64,000 nucleotides of DNA from positions 62,001 to 126,000 of the forward strand of contig CBDDKM010000005.1 in assembly GCA_965230225.1 (NCBI GenBank), written 5' to 3'. Position numbers and translations under genes: made by a program. Below are positions 15,559-24,447 of this stretch, one piece after another. Below the pieces are notes generated by a model. That model saw nothing but the letters and a program-made list of their open reading frames with translations, searched no databases and had not been told where the DNA came from. Source of the stretch: CALSMU01 sp965230225. Lineage in GTDB: Bacteria; Bacteroidota; Bacteroidia; Flavobacteriales_D; Parvicellaceae. Positions within the stretch are counted from its first letter, which is position 1; each line of letters starts with the position of its first letter.

Positions 15559-18174
15559 TTGGCTAAAACAAAAGCAAAAGAGAAAAAAGTAACCCCTTTG
15601 ATGCAGCAGTACAATCAAATCAAGGGGAAATACCCAGATGCCTTACTGTTGTTTAGAGTGGGAGATTTTTACGAAACTTTTGGGCAGGACGCTATTACTG
15701 CGGCCAATATTCTTGGGATTGTATTAACTAACAGAAACAATGGCGGTTCCAAGTTGGAACTTGCTGGTTTCCCTCATCATTCGCTCGAAACTTATTTACC
15801 TAAATTGGTTCGTGCAGGACAAAGAGTTGCCATTTGCGACCAATTGGAAGACCCTAAAAAGACAAAAAAAATAGTAAAGCGTGGTGTAACGGAACTGGTT
15901 ACTCCTGGAGTTGCTTTTAACGAACAGGTGCTGGAAAACAAGAAGAATAATTTCCTGGCAGCTGTTCATATGGGGAAGAAAGAAACTGGGGTTTCTTTTT
16001 TGGATGTTTCTACAGGAGAATTTCTTGTGGCGCAAGGAACAACAGAGTATATCGATAAATTACTTCAAGGTTTTTCACCAAGCGAAGTACTTTTCCAAAG
16101 GGGAAGAGATAAAAAGTTCATTGAGCATTTTGGAGATAAGTTTTACACCTTCAAATTAGATGATTGGATTTTTACAGAAGATTTTGGAACGGATAAGCTG
16201 TTAAATCATTTCGGAACCAAATCCTTAAAAGGGTATGGAGTTGAGAGTTTGGATATGGGAATTGTTGCTTCGGGTGCCATTTTACATTATTTAGCAGATA
16301 CCCAGCATGATAAAGTAAAACACATTCTCAACATTTCCAGAATAGATGAAAATAACCACGTCTGGTTAGATCGATTTACTATTCGAAACCTGGAACTGGT
16401 TTACTCCCAGCATAGCGATGCCACTACATTAATAGATGTATTAGATCAAACTGTTTCTCCGATGGGAGGAAGGTTGCTCAAGCGTTGGGTAGTATTGCCA
16501 CTGAAAGATGCCGGTGCGATTAACGAACGATTGAACGTGGTAGAACATTTTCTGGAACAGGATGAAATGTTGGATACCATTGGTACACATCTGAGTAACA
16601 TTGGCGACATGGAACGATTGATTTCCAAAGTTGCTGCAGCTCGAATCTCACCTAGAGAAACAGTGTACCTTAAACACGCTCTCTTTGCGCTGGAACCGAT
16701 CAAAGAGCTGTGCGAAAAATCAGGAAACCCATCTTTACAGAAAATTGGAGATCAAATCAACCTATGTAAGGTAATTCGTGAAACATTAGAGCATCAAATT
16801 CAGGAAGAAGCTCCGGTGTTAATTGCCAAAGGAGGAGTAATAAAAGAGGGAGTAAACAAAGACCTGGATGAGCTACGTGCCATTGCTTACTCAGGAAAAG
16901 ATTACTTGCTAAAAATGCAAGAACGCCTGATGGAAGAAACAGGCATTAGCAAGTTAAAGATTGCATATAATAATGTGTTCGGGTACTACATCGAGGTGCG
17001 TCATACCCATAAGGATAAAGTTCCGGAAGAGTGGGTGCGAAAACAAACCCTAACGCAGGCGGAACGATACATAACTGAAGAATTAAAGGAATACGAAACA
17101 AAAATCCTTAGTGCAGAGGAAAAAATACTCGAGTTGGAAACCAATTTGTTTGAGCAGTTAGTTTCCTCCTTAGCAGACTATATTCAACCAATCCAACATA
17201 ATTCTGCGTTAATTGCTCGATTGGACTGTTTGATGTCTTTTGCTAAAATTGCTAAAAGAAACCAATATTCTAAACCGGTAATAAACGATTCTAAAGCTTT
17301 AAATATTAAAGATGGAAGACATCCGGTAATTGAGCAGAATCTTCCTTTAGGAGAATCCTATGTGGCCAATGATGTTTATCTGGATGATGAAGAGCAACAA
17401 ATCATCATGATTACCGGGCCCAACATGAGTGGTAAGTCTGCTCTGTTAAGGCAAACAGCTCTAATTGTACTGATGGCTCAAATGGGAAGTTTTGTCCCGG
17501 CTAAAGAAGCAGAGATTGGTATTGTAGATAAAGTATTTACACGTGTAGGTGCAAGCGATAATATTTCCAGTGGTGAATCTACTTTCATGGTGGAGATGAA
17601 CGAAACGGCAAGTATTCTAAATAACCTTTCGGATCGTAGTTTAATACTATTGGATGAAATCGGTAGAGGAACCAGTACCTATGATGGAATTTCCATCGCC
17701 TGGGCCATTGCTGAATACATTCACCAGAATCCAAAAGCGAAGGCAAAAACCTTGTTTGCCACCCATTATCATGAGTTGAATGAAATGGCGACTTCGTTTA
17801 GTCGAATTAAGAACTTTAATGTGTCGGTTAAAGAATTGGGTAAAAAGATCATTTTCTTAAGAAAGTTGGTTCCGGGAGGTAGTGAGCACAGTTTTGGAAT
17901 TCACGTGGCTAAAGTAGCAGGAATGCCTCCGGCAGTTCTCAAAAGAGCCAATGATATTCTTAAGAAATTAGAGAAATCTCACTCAGCAGAAGAACTTCAA
18001 GGAAAAGCTAAAGCATTGTCAGAAGAAGAGGGAATGCAATTGAGTTTCTTTCAGTTAGATGATCCGGTACTTCAACAAGTAAAAGAAGAAATTGTAAGCA
18101 TTGATATCAATACCCTTACCCCCGTAGAAGCATTGATGAAACTTAATGAGATCAAAAAGCTGGTTGGAGGGTAA
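15559..18174 (+). CDS. mutS: DNA mismatch repair protein MutS
   Basis: The 871-residue protein is of full MutS1 length. It has the mismatch-contacting F-x-E motif in GDFYETFG (Phe37, Glu39), connector, lever and clamp domains, and the ABC ATPase with Walker A GPNMSGKS (from about residue 620), Walker B LILLDEIGRGT and the ATHYHEL switch. It recognises mispairs and recruits MutL. Translation starts at TTG 15559; the sequence that follows matches the family N-terminal region (VTPLMQQYNQIK). It lies between the divergent TrmH-like gene and the O-acyltransferase pair. Confidence 0.97.
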   Translation: MAKTKAKEKKVTPLMQQYNQIKGKYPDALLLFRVGDFYETFGQDAITAANILGIVLTNRNNGGSKLELAGFPHHSLETYLPKLVRAGQRVAICDQLEDPKKTKKIVKRGVTELVTPGVAFNEQVLENKKNNFLAAVHMGKKETGVSFLDVSTGEFLVAQGTTEYIDKLLQGFSPSEVLFQRGRDKKFIEHFGDKFYTFKLDDWIFTEDFGTDKLLNHFGTKSLKGYGVESLDMGIVASGAILHYLADTQHDKVKHILNISRIDENNHVWLDRFTIRNLELVYSQHSDATTLIDVLDQTVSPMGGRLLKRWVVLPLKDAGAINERLNVVEHFLEQDEMLDTIGTHLSNIGDMERLISKVAAARISPRETVYLKHALFALEPIKELCEKSGNPSLQKIGDQINLCKVIRETLEHQIQEEAPVLIAKGGVIKEGVNKDLDELRAIAYSGKDYLLKMQERLMEETGISKLKIAYNNVFGYYIEVRHTHKDKVPEEWVRKQTLTQAERYITEELKEYETKILSAEEKILELETNLFEQLVSSLADYIQPIQHNSALIARLDCLMSFAKIAKRNQYSKPVINDSKALNIKDGRHPVIEQNLPLGESYVANDVYLDDEEQQIIMITGPNMSGKSALLRQTALIVLMAQMGSFVPAKEAEIGIVDKVFTRVGASDNISSGESTFMVEMNETASILNNLSDRSLILLDEIGRGTSTYDGISIAWAIAEYIHQNPKAKAKTLFATHYHELNEMATSFSRIKNFNVSVKELGKKIIFLRKLVPGGSEHSFGIHVAKVAGMPPAVLKRANDILKKLEKSHSAEELQGKAKALSEEEGMQLSFFQLDDPVLQQVKEEIVSIDINTLTPVEALMKLNEIKKLVGG

Positions 18175-18237
18175 GTAATTAGCTTTTTACATACCAATTT
18201 TACTTAAGTATACGTTAAGCATGTACCTATACCTTAC

Positions 18238-19659
18238 ATGCTTTTTAGTTCAGTAATATTTCTATTTGGATTTTTACCTATTGTATTAATTCTCCATTTG
18301 GTTGCTCCAAAAGTTCTAAGAAATGGAGTATTGCTGTTGTGTAGCTTGTTTTTTTATGCCTGGGGAGAGTTGCATATGAGTTTCATCATGTTGCTGTCCA
18401 TTGCCCTTAATTATTTGTTCGGAATACTTATAGACTCTTTTGAGAGAAGAAAATTGATGCTCTGGATTGGGGTGATACTCAATTTAGGCTTGTTGATGTA
18501 CTACAAGTATTTCAACTTTATTTTAGATACCCTTTTGCTTGAATTAGATCCATTAGGGATAAAAGCTTATAACCCCTTTGTACATCTGCCAATTGGAATT
18601 TCCTTTTTTACTTTTCAGGGAATTTCCTATATCACAGATGTATACCGCAAACAAGCCAAAGCAGAGTTCAATCCAATAAATATAGGTTTATACATTTCAC
18701 TATTTCCCCAGTTAATTGCTGGTCCAATTGTCCGATATAATACCATAATGGATCAGATCAGAACCAGAGTTTTGAGTTGGAACAATCTGATAAAAGGAAG
18801 TCAGAGATTTATAATAGGATTGGCTAAAAAAGTGATCGTTGCCAATACGATGGCAGTGGTAGCCAATGGCATAATTAGTTCGGAAGTTTCATCTTTAAAC
18901 AGTCTTACTGCATGGGTGGGAATTCTTGCTTATGCAATTCAAATTTATTTTGACTTTTCAGGGTATTCAGATATGGCTATAGGTTTAGGGAATATGTTTG
19001 GGTTTAAATTCGAAGAGAATTTTAATTATCCCTACGTGTCTAAATCCATAAGAGAGTTTTGGAGACGCTGGCACATTTCATTGTCCACCTGGTTTAGAGA
19101 TTATCTCTATATTCCTTTAGGAGGGAGTAGGAAAGGAGTCTCGCGAACATACCTTAACCTTTTTATTGTCTTTCTGCTCACCGGATTTTGGCATGGGCCA
19201 AGTTGGAATTTTGTTATCTGGGGCTTAATTCACGGAGTTTTCATTGTGCTGGAAAGGGTAGGTTTTAGCAAAATACTATCAAAAGTACCATCGATATTTC
19301 AGCATTTGTACTGTTTGTTTATTGTGGTGGTATCGTGGGTATTCTTCAAAATCGAAGATTTATCTCATGCCTTGGATTATCTAGAAGTAATGTTTGGGCT
19401 GGCAAACGGAGAGCAAGGGGTGCTTACCTGGAATGGATTTAATTTCTATCAATTATTAGTAGGAGTGTTGGCAATCATATTTTCTGTTAATACGTATGGC
19501 AAGTTATCAAAGATGAGGTTTGCATTACAGCCTCAAAAAAGGTATGTGCATGAAATAAAAGATGCCATTGTCTGGTGCTTTTTGGGATTGATCTTTTTCT
19601 ATACTGCATCGGAATTAGCCAATGGAACTTATAACCCTTTTATCTATTTTAGGTTTTGA
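18238..19659 (+). CDS. MBOAT family membrane O-acyltransferase (AlgI-like)
   Basis: The 473-residue multispanning protein has about 10-12 hydrophobic segments. It carries the family core SIREFWRRWHISLSTWFRDYLY and the catalytic histidine in TGFWHGPSWNF (His319), with a second conserved His in WGLIHG. AlgI-type MBOATs pass acetyl groups across the membrane for O-acetylation of an exopolysaccharide or cell-wall glycan. The next gene, a periplasmic SGNH-like acetyl-transfer protein, overlaps its stop by 4 bp (TTGA), so the two form one translationally coupled unit. The glycan target is unknown. Confidence 0.93.
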   Translation: MLFSSVIFLFGFLPIVLILHLVAPKVLRNGVLLLCSLFFYAWGELHMSFIMLLSIALNYLFGILIDSFERRKLMLWIGVILNLGLLMYYKYFNFILDTLLLELDPLGIKAYNPFVHLPIGISFFTFQGISYITDVYRKQAKAEFNPINIGLYISLFPQLIAGPIVRYNTIMDQIRTRVLSWNNLIKGSQRFIIGLAKKVIVANTMAVVANGIISSEVSSLNSLTAWVGILAYAIQIYFDFSGYSDMAIGLGNMFGFKFEENFNYPYVSKSIREFWRRWHISLSTWFRDYLYIPLGGSRKGVSRTYLNLFIVFLLTGFWHGPSWNFVIWGLIHGVFIVLERVGFSKILSKVPSIFQHLYCLFIVVVSWVFFKIEDLSHALDYLEVMFGLANGEQGVLTWNGFNFYQLLVGVLAIIFSVNTYGKLSKMRFALQPQKRYVHEIKDAIVWCFLGLIFFYTASELANGTYNPFIYFRF

Positions 19660-20792
19660 AAGAGCAAAACACACATAGCAAGAAAGTTTCTCTCGCTTCA
19701 AAAATCGGTGGAGTATTGTTTTTGTTGGTATTGATGATGCCAATGATTCAGCTAAAATGGAACGTGGTACTCATGGATGAATCCTTTCATGTAACAGAAA
19801 AGAGAGAATTGGCAGCAAAGCCTAATTTTAGTGTGGATAGTATATGGAGCTACCCTAAGAAGTTTGAAGACTACTACAACGATAATTTTGGATTTCGAAT
19901 TCCTTTAGTGGCTTACAATAATTACATCAAAGCTTTTCATTTTGGAGTGTACTCTAATCCAGATTTAACCTACGGTAAAGAGGGCTGGATGTTCTTAACC
20001 CCCTATCAATCTAAAGATAAACATCAGGGAAGAGATTACTTTTCAGAATCCGAAATTATTAAGATAAAGGAAACCCTGGTGAATAGAAAAAAGCATTTGG
20101 AAGATCAAGGGATTCAATATTTGATTGTTGTGGTACCAGATAAATTAACCCTCTATCCGGAGTTTTTGCCGGATGATTTTTATCTGGCGGATTCATCTCA
20201 ATTAGACCAGTTTATGAACTTTATGGATGGAGAAGGGGTTGATATTATCGACCTGAGAAGTGAATTAAAAAAACAGAAAAAGGAGCACAAACTATACTTT
20301 AAAACAGATTCTCATTGGAATCAACATGCAGGGTTTATAGCTTATCAGGAAATTATGAAAGTGGTAAGTGAGTGGTTTCCCAATATACAAACGCTTCAAA
20401 AAGAGAATTTTGACATTGAGCTGAGAGATGAGATCGGCGGAGATTTAGCCGATTTAGTGGGAATCAAGGATTTTATAGATGATGTATCACCAAGGTATCA
20501 TTATAACGAAACGGTACCAGTTCCAGAACGACTTGAAATACCTGAATACCATTTTTTTAAAAACGATTGGCGCCCCACAATTGTGTATGAAATGCCCGAT
20601 GCCACTTTACCTCGAATGGTGATGTTCAATGATTCGTTTGTGTCTTATATACATCACTTCTTTGCTCCTTCTTTTGAGCGAACCACTTTTTTCTGGATGT
20701 ACGATTTTAGAACGGATCTAATCGAAAAAGAGCATCCGGATATCGTTATTCAAATGCTGGTGGAAAGAAGATTACCTAATGTTGTTAAATAG
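19656..20792 (+). CDS. AlgX/AlgJ-like SGNH O-acetyltransferase
   Basis: The 378-residue protein has one N-terminal membrane anchor (about 13-33) and a periplasmic SGNH-hydrolase-like domain. The catalytic pair is in TDSHWNQHAGF (Asp218, His220), and the nucleophile is in MFNDSFVSY (Ser327). This DxH + DS arrangement is that of AlgJ/AlgX. It receives acetyl groups delivered by the MBOAT partner and transfers them to a surface glycan. The TTG start at 19656 overlaps the MBOAT stop. Confidence 0.88.
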   Translation: MKEQNTHSKKVSLASKIGGVLFLLVLMMPMIQLKWNVVLMDESFHVTEKRELAAKPNFSVDSIWSYPKKFEDYYNDNFGFRIPLVAYNNYIKAFHFGVYSNPDLTYGKEGWMFLTPYQSKDKHQGRDYFSESEIIKIKETLVNRKKHLEDQGIQYLIVVVPDKLTLYPEFLPDDFYLADSSQLDQFMNFMDGEGVDIIDLRSELKKQKKEHKLYFKTDSHWNQHAGFIAYQEIMKVVSEWFPNIQTLQKENFDIELRDEIGGDLADLVGIKDFIDDVSPRYHYNETVPVPERLEIPEYHFFKNDWRPTIVYEMPDATLPRMVMFNDSFVSYIHHFFAPSFERTTFFWMYDFRTDLIEKEHPDIVIQMLVERRLPNVVK

Positions 20793-20865
20793 GGGGGTAT
20801 CGCTAATAGGCAGGTTTACCAACCGCTAGGTTGGCTCACGACATTTGAATAAGAAAGTATTGTAA

Positions 20866-20897
20866 AATAAAAAAAGCACCTATAATTAGATGCTTTA
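20866..20897 (-). terminator. Terminator-like hairpin after tRNA-Gly
   Basis: On the minus strand AAAGCA...TGCTTT arms (20891-20896 and 20873-20878) are followed by a T-rich tract. This is a plausible Rho-independent terminator for the tRNA-Gly transcript. Confidence 0.5.
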
Positions 20898-20904
20898 ACT
20901 TCTG

Positions 20905-20976
20905 AGCGAGTGATGAGATTCGAACTCACGACCCTCACCTTGGCAAGGTGATGCTCTACCCCTGAGCTACACTCGC
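20905..20976 (-). tRNA. tRNA-Gly (anticodon GCC)
   Basis: The complement folds as a canonical 72-nt tRNA. Acceptor GCGAGTG (20976-20970) pairs with CACTCGC. The D arm reads AGCTCAGGGGTAGAGCA, the anticodon stem-loop CACCTTGCCAAGGTG carries GCC, and the T arm contains GTTCGAATC. CCA is not encoded. A matching Bacteroidota promoter lies just upstream. Confidence 0.95.
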
Positions 20977-20988
20977 TTTTGCGGGGTG

Positions 20989-21018
20989 CGAAGATAACAA
21001 CAGAATTATTTTGAGCAA
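20989..21018 (-). promoter_or_regulatory. Bacteroidota-type promoter of tRNA-Gly
   Basis: On the minus strand TTG (21018-21016), then 19 bp, then TATCTTCG (20996-20989). This is close to the TTTG-N19-TAnnTTTG consensus and ends about 12 bp before the tRNA 5' end. Confidence 0.6.
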
Positions 21019-21114
21019 GGTTTAGAGTTATTTTTTTTGAAGCGAAAAGACAGCCTTATATAGGCTCAATTCAAATAGATCTGGTGTTATAGAAGAAAAA
21101 TTGCCTCAGAGTAT

Positions 21115-21144
21115 TTTGTTGTAATCATTAAGTTTCTATATTTG
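21115..21144 (+). promoter_or_regulatory. Bacteroidota-type promoter of the tRNA-Leu unit
   Basis: TTTG (21115-21118), an 18-bp spacer, and a perfect -7 element TATATTTG (21137-21144). It lies about 50 bp before the tRNA-like remnant and about 175 bp before tRNA-Leu, pointing at both. Confidence 0.7.
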
Positions 21145-21194
21145 CATCCGCTTAAAAAGAAGAAAACGATTTTCTTAAAGCAATATTTTGAATG

Positions 21195-22976
21195 TTAGCA
21201 ATTCCTGGTTGGAAGTTTCAAATTGAAATAAAATGGGTTCGATTCCCTTAATTGCTCAGCCAAACCACACGATTCGCAAGAATCAATTGTGAGAATCCTG
21301 GCGATGCTGTCAGGATGATGCCCGGATGGTGGAATTGGTAGACACGCAAGACTTAAAATCTTGTGTCCATTAGGACGTGTGGGTTCAAGTCCCACTCCGG
21401 GTACAGAACAGGGCAAGTTCGATTTATTCGAGCTTGCCCTTTGTTTTTTACTCTTCAAATCATTTGATATAGAGGCAATTGCAGAGAAATACGAATTCAC
21501 TCTTGGGGTTCGATAAGTTTGATTTTTAAAGTCATAGGTAATTCCTTCAGGGAATACCAAATTTTGAATAGCCCTTTTTGCTTCAATATCTCCTAACAAC
21601 CAAATATTCTGCAAGTTACACGTGTAGTTTAATGCCAGTTCAATTGCTTTTTCGTGGTTAGATAAATTGAACGCTTTGTTTTGACTTTTTTCTTCAATAC
21701 CCTCTATTTCTTTCTCCAATTTAGCCTTAAACTTTTCATATTGAGCAGCAGTAATTTCTTCAAAGACGAATCGCTCTTCTAGTCGATCTAGCTTTTGAGT
21801 AGCTTCATTTAGTTTCTTAAGTTGATTCTCAGCCTCAATTAATTGATCCTTTTGTTGCTCTTTGAAAGCATACATCATCATTTCTTTGATAGGTGCATGG
21901 TACTTTTTCTCCTTTAGCTGATAGGTAGAAAGGAGGTCTGAAAACAACCCATTTAGCTTTTTAGCACTTACGTTCTCCTTACTATTGGGATAGTTATTCT
22001 TATAGTAATACAACCCTTTCTTTTTTACTAAATATCCTGTAATTGGAGTATTAGTTGAAGCACTTTTAACAAAAATCTTTAAGGGAAGATTAATGTCATC
22101 CCTATTGTATGTATAGCTACTTCTTTTTTCAGAAAGAATATTATTAACCTTTAAGAACATGGATTTGGAAACAATAGCCTCATGTTTTCCTTCAAACATT
22201 TTTCCAGGAATATGTCCACTAGTTACTAGCCCACAATAGAAGGGATTTCTAAAGTAATCACTCAATCTTTTAGGATTAAGAGATAACCCTTTCTTCTCAA
22301 GTCTTTCACAGATTTCACGATGGGTAATGTTCTCGGTGGCTTTCCATTTAAATGCTAGTTTCAATAGCTTCCCTTTCTCATTGGGAACTATATTTTGAAC
22401 TTTTCCTTTTCCCGGATTTAGATTTACATAGCCATACGGTACTGTTCCAATCCAGTAACCATTTTCAATTTTTTCTCGCATTCCCGCTACCGATTTATCT
22501 CTTCTCAGTTCATTATCAAACTGAGAGAACATATAATATAAGTTTTGCTGAAATGATCCTGCTGCCGTTTGAGTATCCACCTGTTGAGTAGCAGACAATG
22601 TCACAATTCCCTGCTTTCTTAATTGATCACTTATATATGCTCCATTTGCTCCAGTTCTGGAAAATCTGTCGTATGAATAAACAATGATATAGGAAACCTC
22701 TTTGCTTCTCTTTACAAAGGAAAGCATCTTCTGAAATTCCTTTCTTTCATCACTTTTAGCAGATTCATAAGTCCCACCAAAGTAAGCTAGAATATCTATC
22801 CCCTTCTTTTTAGCAAACTCTAGGCAATGCTTTTTTTGTGTGCTTAGACTTGCATTATTTTCTGCCTGTTCTTTTGTGGAAACACGGGTGTAAATAACTC
22901 CTTTACCATCAAGGTTTATAATGTTTTTACTCGTTCCTTTTTTGGCAAAACTTTTAAATAAATCTTTCTGCTTCAT
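21195..22976 (-). CDS. Large serine recombinase (integrase) running through tRNA-Leu
   Basis: The open frame encodes 593 residues. The resolvase/invertase catalytic domain is at about 26-165: nucleophile Ser33 in YTRVSTKEQ, YSYDRFSRTG, and an ELRRDKS segment with the conserved arginines. A recombinase domain follows (about 170-290), then a DNA-binding region and a coiled coil (about 360-430). It would catalyse integration and excision of the element. From about residue 525 the frame is the complement of tRNA-Leu (the VGLEPTRPNGH peptide is the tell-tale antisense-tRNA translation), so the last ~70 residues come from chromosomal DNA and the native protein probably ends near residue 500-525. 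The gene overlaps the upstream 62-residue gene by ATGA. Confidence 0.9.
   Translation of the reverse strand: MKQKDLFKSFAKKGTSKNIINLDGKGVIYTRVSTKEQAENNASLSTQKKHCLEFAKKKGIDILAYFGGTYESAKSDERKEFQKMLSFVKRSKEVSYIIVYSYDRFSRTGANGAYISDQLRKQGIVTLSATQQVDTQTAAGSFQQNLYYMFSQFDNELRRDKSVAGMREKIENGYWIGTVPYGYVNLNPGKGKVQNIVPNEKGKLLKLAFKWKATENITHREICERLEKKGLSLNPKRLSDYFRNPFYCGLVTSGHIPGKMFEGKHEAIVSKSMFLKVNNILSEKRSSYTYNRDDINLPLKIFVKSASTNTPITGYLVKKKGLYYYKNNYPNSKENVSAKKLNGLFSDLLSTYQLKEKKYHAPIKEMMMYAFKEQQKDQLIEAENQLKKLNEATQKLDRLEERFVFEEITAAQYEKFKAKLEKEIEGIEEKSQNKAFNLSNHEKAIELALNYTCNLQNIWLLGDIEAKRAIQNLVFPEGITYDFKNQTYRTPRVNSYFSAIASISNDLKSKKQRASSNKSNLPCSVPGVGLEPTRPNGHKILSLACLPIPPSGHHPDSIARILTIDSCESCGLAEQLRESNPFYFNLKLPTRNC
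21197..21257 (+). pseudogene. tRNA-like remnant upstream of tRNA-Leu
   Basis: AGCAATT (21197-21203) can pair with AATTGCT (21250-21256). Between them lie a palindromic TTTCAAATTGAAA and a T-arm-like GGGTTCGATTCCC. The total is about 60 nt, too short for a normal tRNA: the D arm is missing and the anticodon loop is unclear. It sits right after a strong promoter. It is best read as a decayed tRNA; an unusual small RNA is possible. Confidence 0.4.
21320..21403 (+). tRNA. tRNA-Leu (anticodon TAA)
   Basis: This is an 84-nt class II tRNA. Acceptor GCCCGGA pairs with TCCGGGT (one G-U), the anticodon stem-loop CAAGACTTAAAATCTTG carries TAA, a long variable arm follows, and the T arm is GTGGG TTCAAGT CCCAC with discriminator A. 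CCA is not encoded. It lies inside the 3' end of the recombinase frame on the opposite strand, marking the element's integration site. Confidence 0.95.
21411..21448 (+). terminator. Terminator of tRNA-Leu
   Basis: GGGCAAGTTCGA (21411-21422) pairs with TCGAGCTTGCCC (21428-21439), one wobble pair, followed by a T-rich run. It starts 8 bp after the tRNA and is also read antisense inside the recombinase frame. Confidence 0.85.
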
Positions 22977-23161
22977 AATTCTCTTTCTTTAACGATCACA
23001 TGTCTGGCGATAATCCCACACAGTTGCTCCATAGTTTCAATAAACTCTTCTCCCTCACTATCTGTTATCTGTTCAAACCCTTCAAAACTTCTAAGTCTTT
23101 CCAAGGTCATTTTCTTTGCTTGTAATACTTTTTCTACATTACTCTTTTGCTTTACTTGCAT
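22973..23161 (-). CDS. Small helical protein coupled to the recombinase
   Basis: The 62-residue, mostly helical, charged protein has no recognised domain. Its TGA overlaps the recombinase ATG (ATGA), so the two are translationally coupled, and an accessory or directionality role is the natural guess. The start is the ATG at 23161, 87 bp after the MerR-like gene ends. Function is unknown; existence is supported by the tight coupling. Confidence 0.65.
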   Translation of the reverse strand: MQVKQKSNVEKVLQAKKMTLERLRSFEGFEQITDSEGEEFIETMEQLCGIIARHVIVKEREL

Positions 23162-23248
23162 TTATATTTCACTTAGCATCCCCCTTCTTTTTGAAGTAGC
23201 GCTGCGATATGGAAATACACCTGATGTTATATCATAGTTTTTTATTCT

Positions 23249-23998
23249 CTAAAATTTCTTTTTCACCTTTCGATGGATACACACCACCTTACCATTCTCT
23301 TGTTTAAGCTCGATATCCTGAAAGTTTCCTTCTTTTAAAATATCCACTATTCTCTTTTCCTTATCAATTCTTTCCAGACCTTCCAATAGATCAAGTTCTC
23401 CATTCTTCTTCTTTACCTGAATAGTAGAATATTTTTCATTTCTTACCATTTGAAGAAGTTCTATTTCCTTTTTATCTAAAAACGCAAAATCACTGTACAT
23501 TGTTGAATGTATCAACGAAGAAAATAATTCACTGATCAGTTTGTTTAAGTTCAATACAATGTGATGATCATTAGTCTGCTCATTGCTCATTAACTTTACA
23601 TATTCACTATTGTTAAGTAGAAATGTACTTCCATCCTTATAGACAATCAAAAAGGTTGGAGCCTGATTAATCAACACTTCTAATAGTGCCTCTTCGATTA
23701 CAGATAATTTGATTTTCTGTTGAGCCTGATTCAAGCTAATAGATGATTTCTTAAATAGAAATGGCTTAATCTTTCGAAGCGTAGAATTACTAACATCAAA
23801 ATCTCTTAATGTCTTTCCAATTCCAATCCAAAATACATCAACCAGACTATACCTTCTCCATCGTTGCCCCTCTTGCCTCTCATCTGAAAGTAGTCCTTCC
23901 TGTTGCCAATGACTTACGTGTCTTCTACTTATGGCTAGTTCCTTCACAGAGATAAGTTTCTGGTTCAGTTTCTCTAGTAGTTGATTGTAATACTCCAT
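23249..23998 (-). CDS. MerR-like HTH regulator of the element
   Basis: The 249-residue protein has an N-terminal winged-HTH region (about 18-70). An ISRRHVSHWQQEGLLSDER segment and the following WRRYSLVDVFWI resemble MerR-family DNA-binding heads (helix, turn, wing, R-Y-x-x-x-D). The remaining 180 residues match no sensor domain I recognise and lack clustered cysteines. Its promoter, directly upstream, carries a 20-bp dyad between the -33 and -7 elements, the MerR operator position, so it probably autoregulates and controls the divergent genes from 24253. It is likely a control gene for integration or maintenance. Confidence 0.68.
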   Translation of the reverse strand: MEYYNQLLEKLNQKLISVKELAISRRHVSHWQQEGLLSDERQEGQRWRRYSLVDVFWIGIGKTLRDFDVSNSTLRKIKPFLFKKSSISLNQAQQKIKLSVIEEALLEVLINQAPTFLIVYKDGSTFLLNNSEYVKLMSNEQTNDHHIVLNLNKLISELFSSLIHSTMYSDFAFLDKKEIELLQMVRNEKYSTIQVKKKNGELDLLEGLERIDKEKRIVDILKEGNFQDIELKQENGKVVCIHRKVKKKF

Positions 23999-24023
23999 TA
24001 CTATAAATTAATAATTGATACGG

Positions 24024-24057
24024 CAAATATATCATATTGTTACCATATAGTAACAAA
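24024..24057 (-). promoter_or_regulatory. Promoter of the MerR-like gene with a dyad in its spacer
   Basis: On the minus strand TTTG (24057-24054), 22 bp, then TATATTTG (24031-24024). The spacer contains TTGTTAC-CATATA-GTAACAA (24037-24056), perfect 7-bp arms. An overlong spacer filled by a dyad is the classical MerR-type operator arrangement. Confidence 0.65.
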
Positions 24058-24252
24058 AAATACATAAATTTATATTTACCACACTTCGAAAACACCTCTA
24101 TCTACCTGTAATTCTTATGATTACCTGTTGTGATGAGACAAATCATACACTGGAAGAGACAACTTTATACAACAAAATACTACCTGACACTATTCAGCAA
24201 ATATTACCATATAAGTTTGCATCAACAAGATTGAAAACAGCCGTTTAAGAAA

Positions 24253-24447
24253 GTGCATACGATAAAAATCATAGAGACTTTGGAGTATCAGAACCTCTGC
24301 CTGGAGATAAACAACCTAGCCAGTAATATGAGAAAAGAAGGAGGGTTTACACCCAGCTCTGATCGTATATCATCCATCATTTCTTATAAACAGCAACAAA
24401 AGTTGAAGCAAGAAGAAAGTCATGTACTAGTAAAAAAGATCGCCTAA
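24253..24447 (+). CDS. Small protein opening the plus-strand element operon
   Basis: This is a 64-residue hydrophilic helical protein starting at GTG 24253, with no recognised domain. Its TAA shares the A with the next ATG (TAATG), a coupling signature. About 30 bp upstream is TAAGTTTG (24212-24219), a possible -7 element. Just before that lies an ACTATTCA half-site (24189-24196), the same half-site found in the 26.1-26.8 kb array. Confidence 0.55.
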   Translation: MHTIKIIETLEYQNLCLEINNLASNMRKEGGFTPSSDRISSIISYKQQQKLKQEESHVLVKKIA

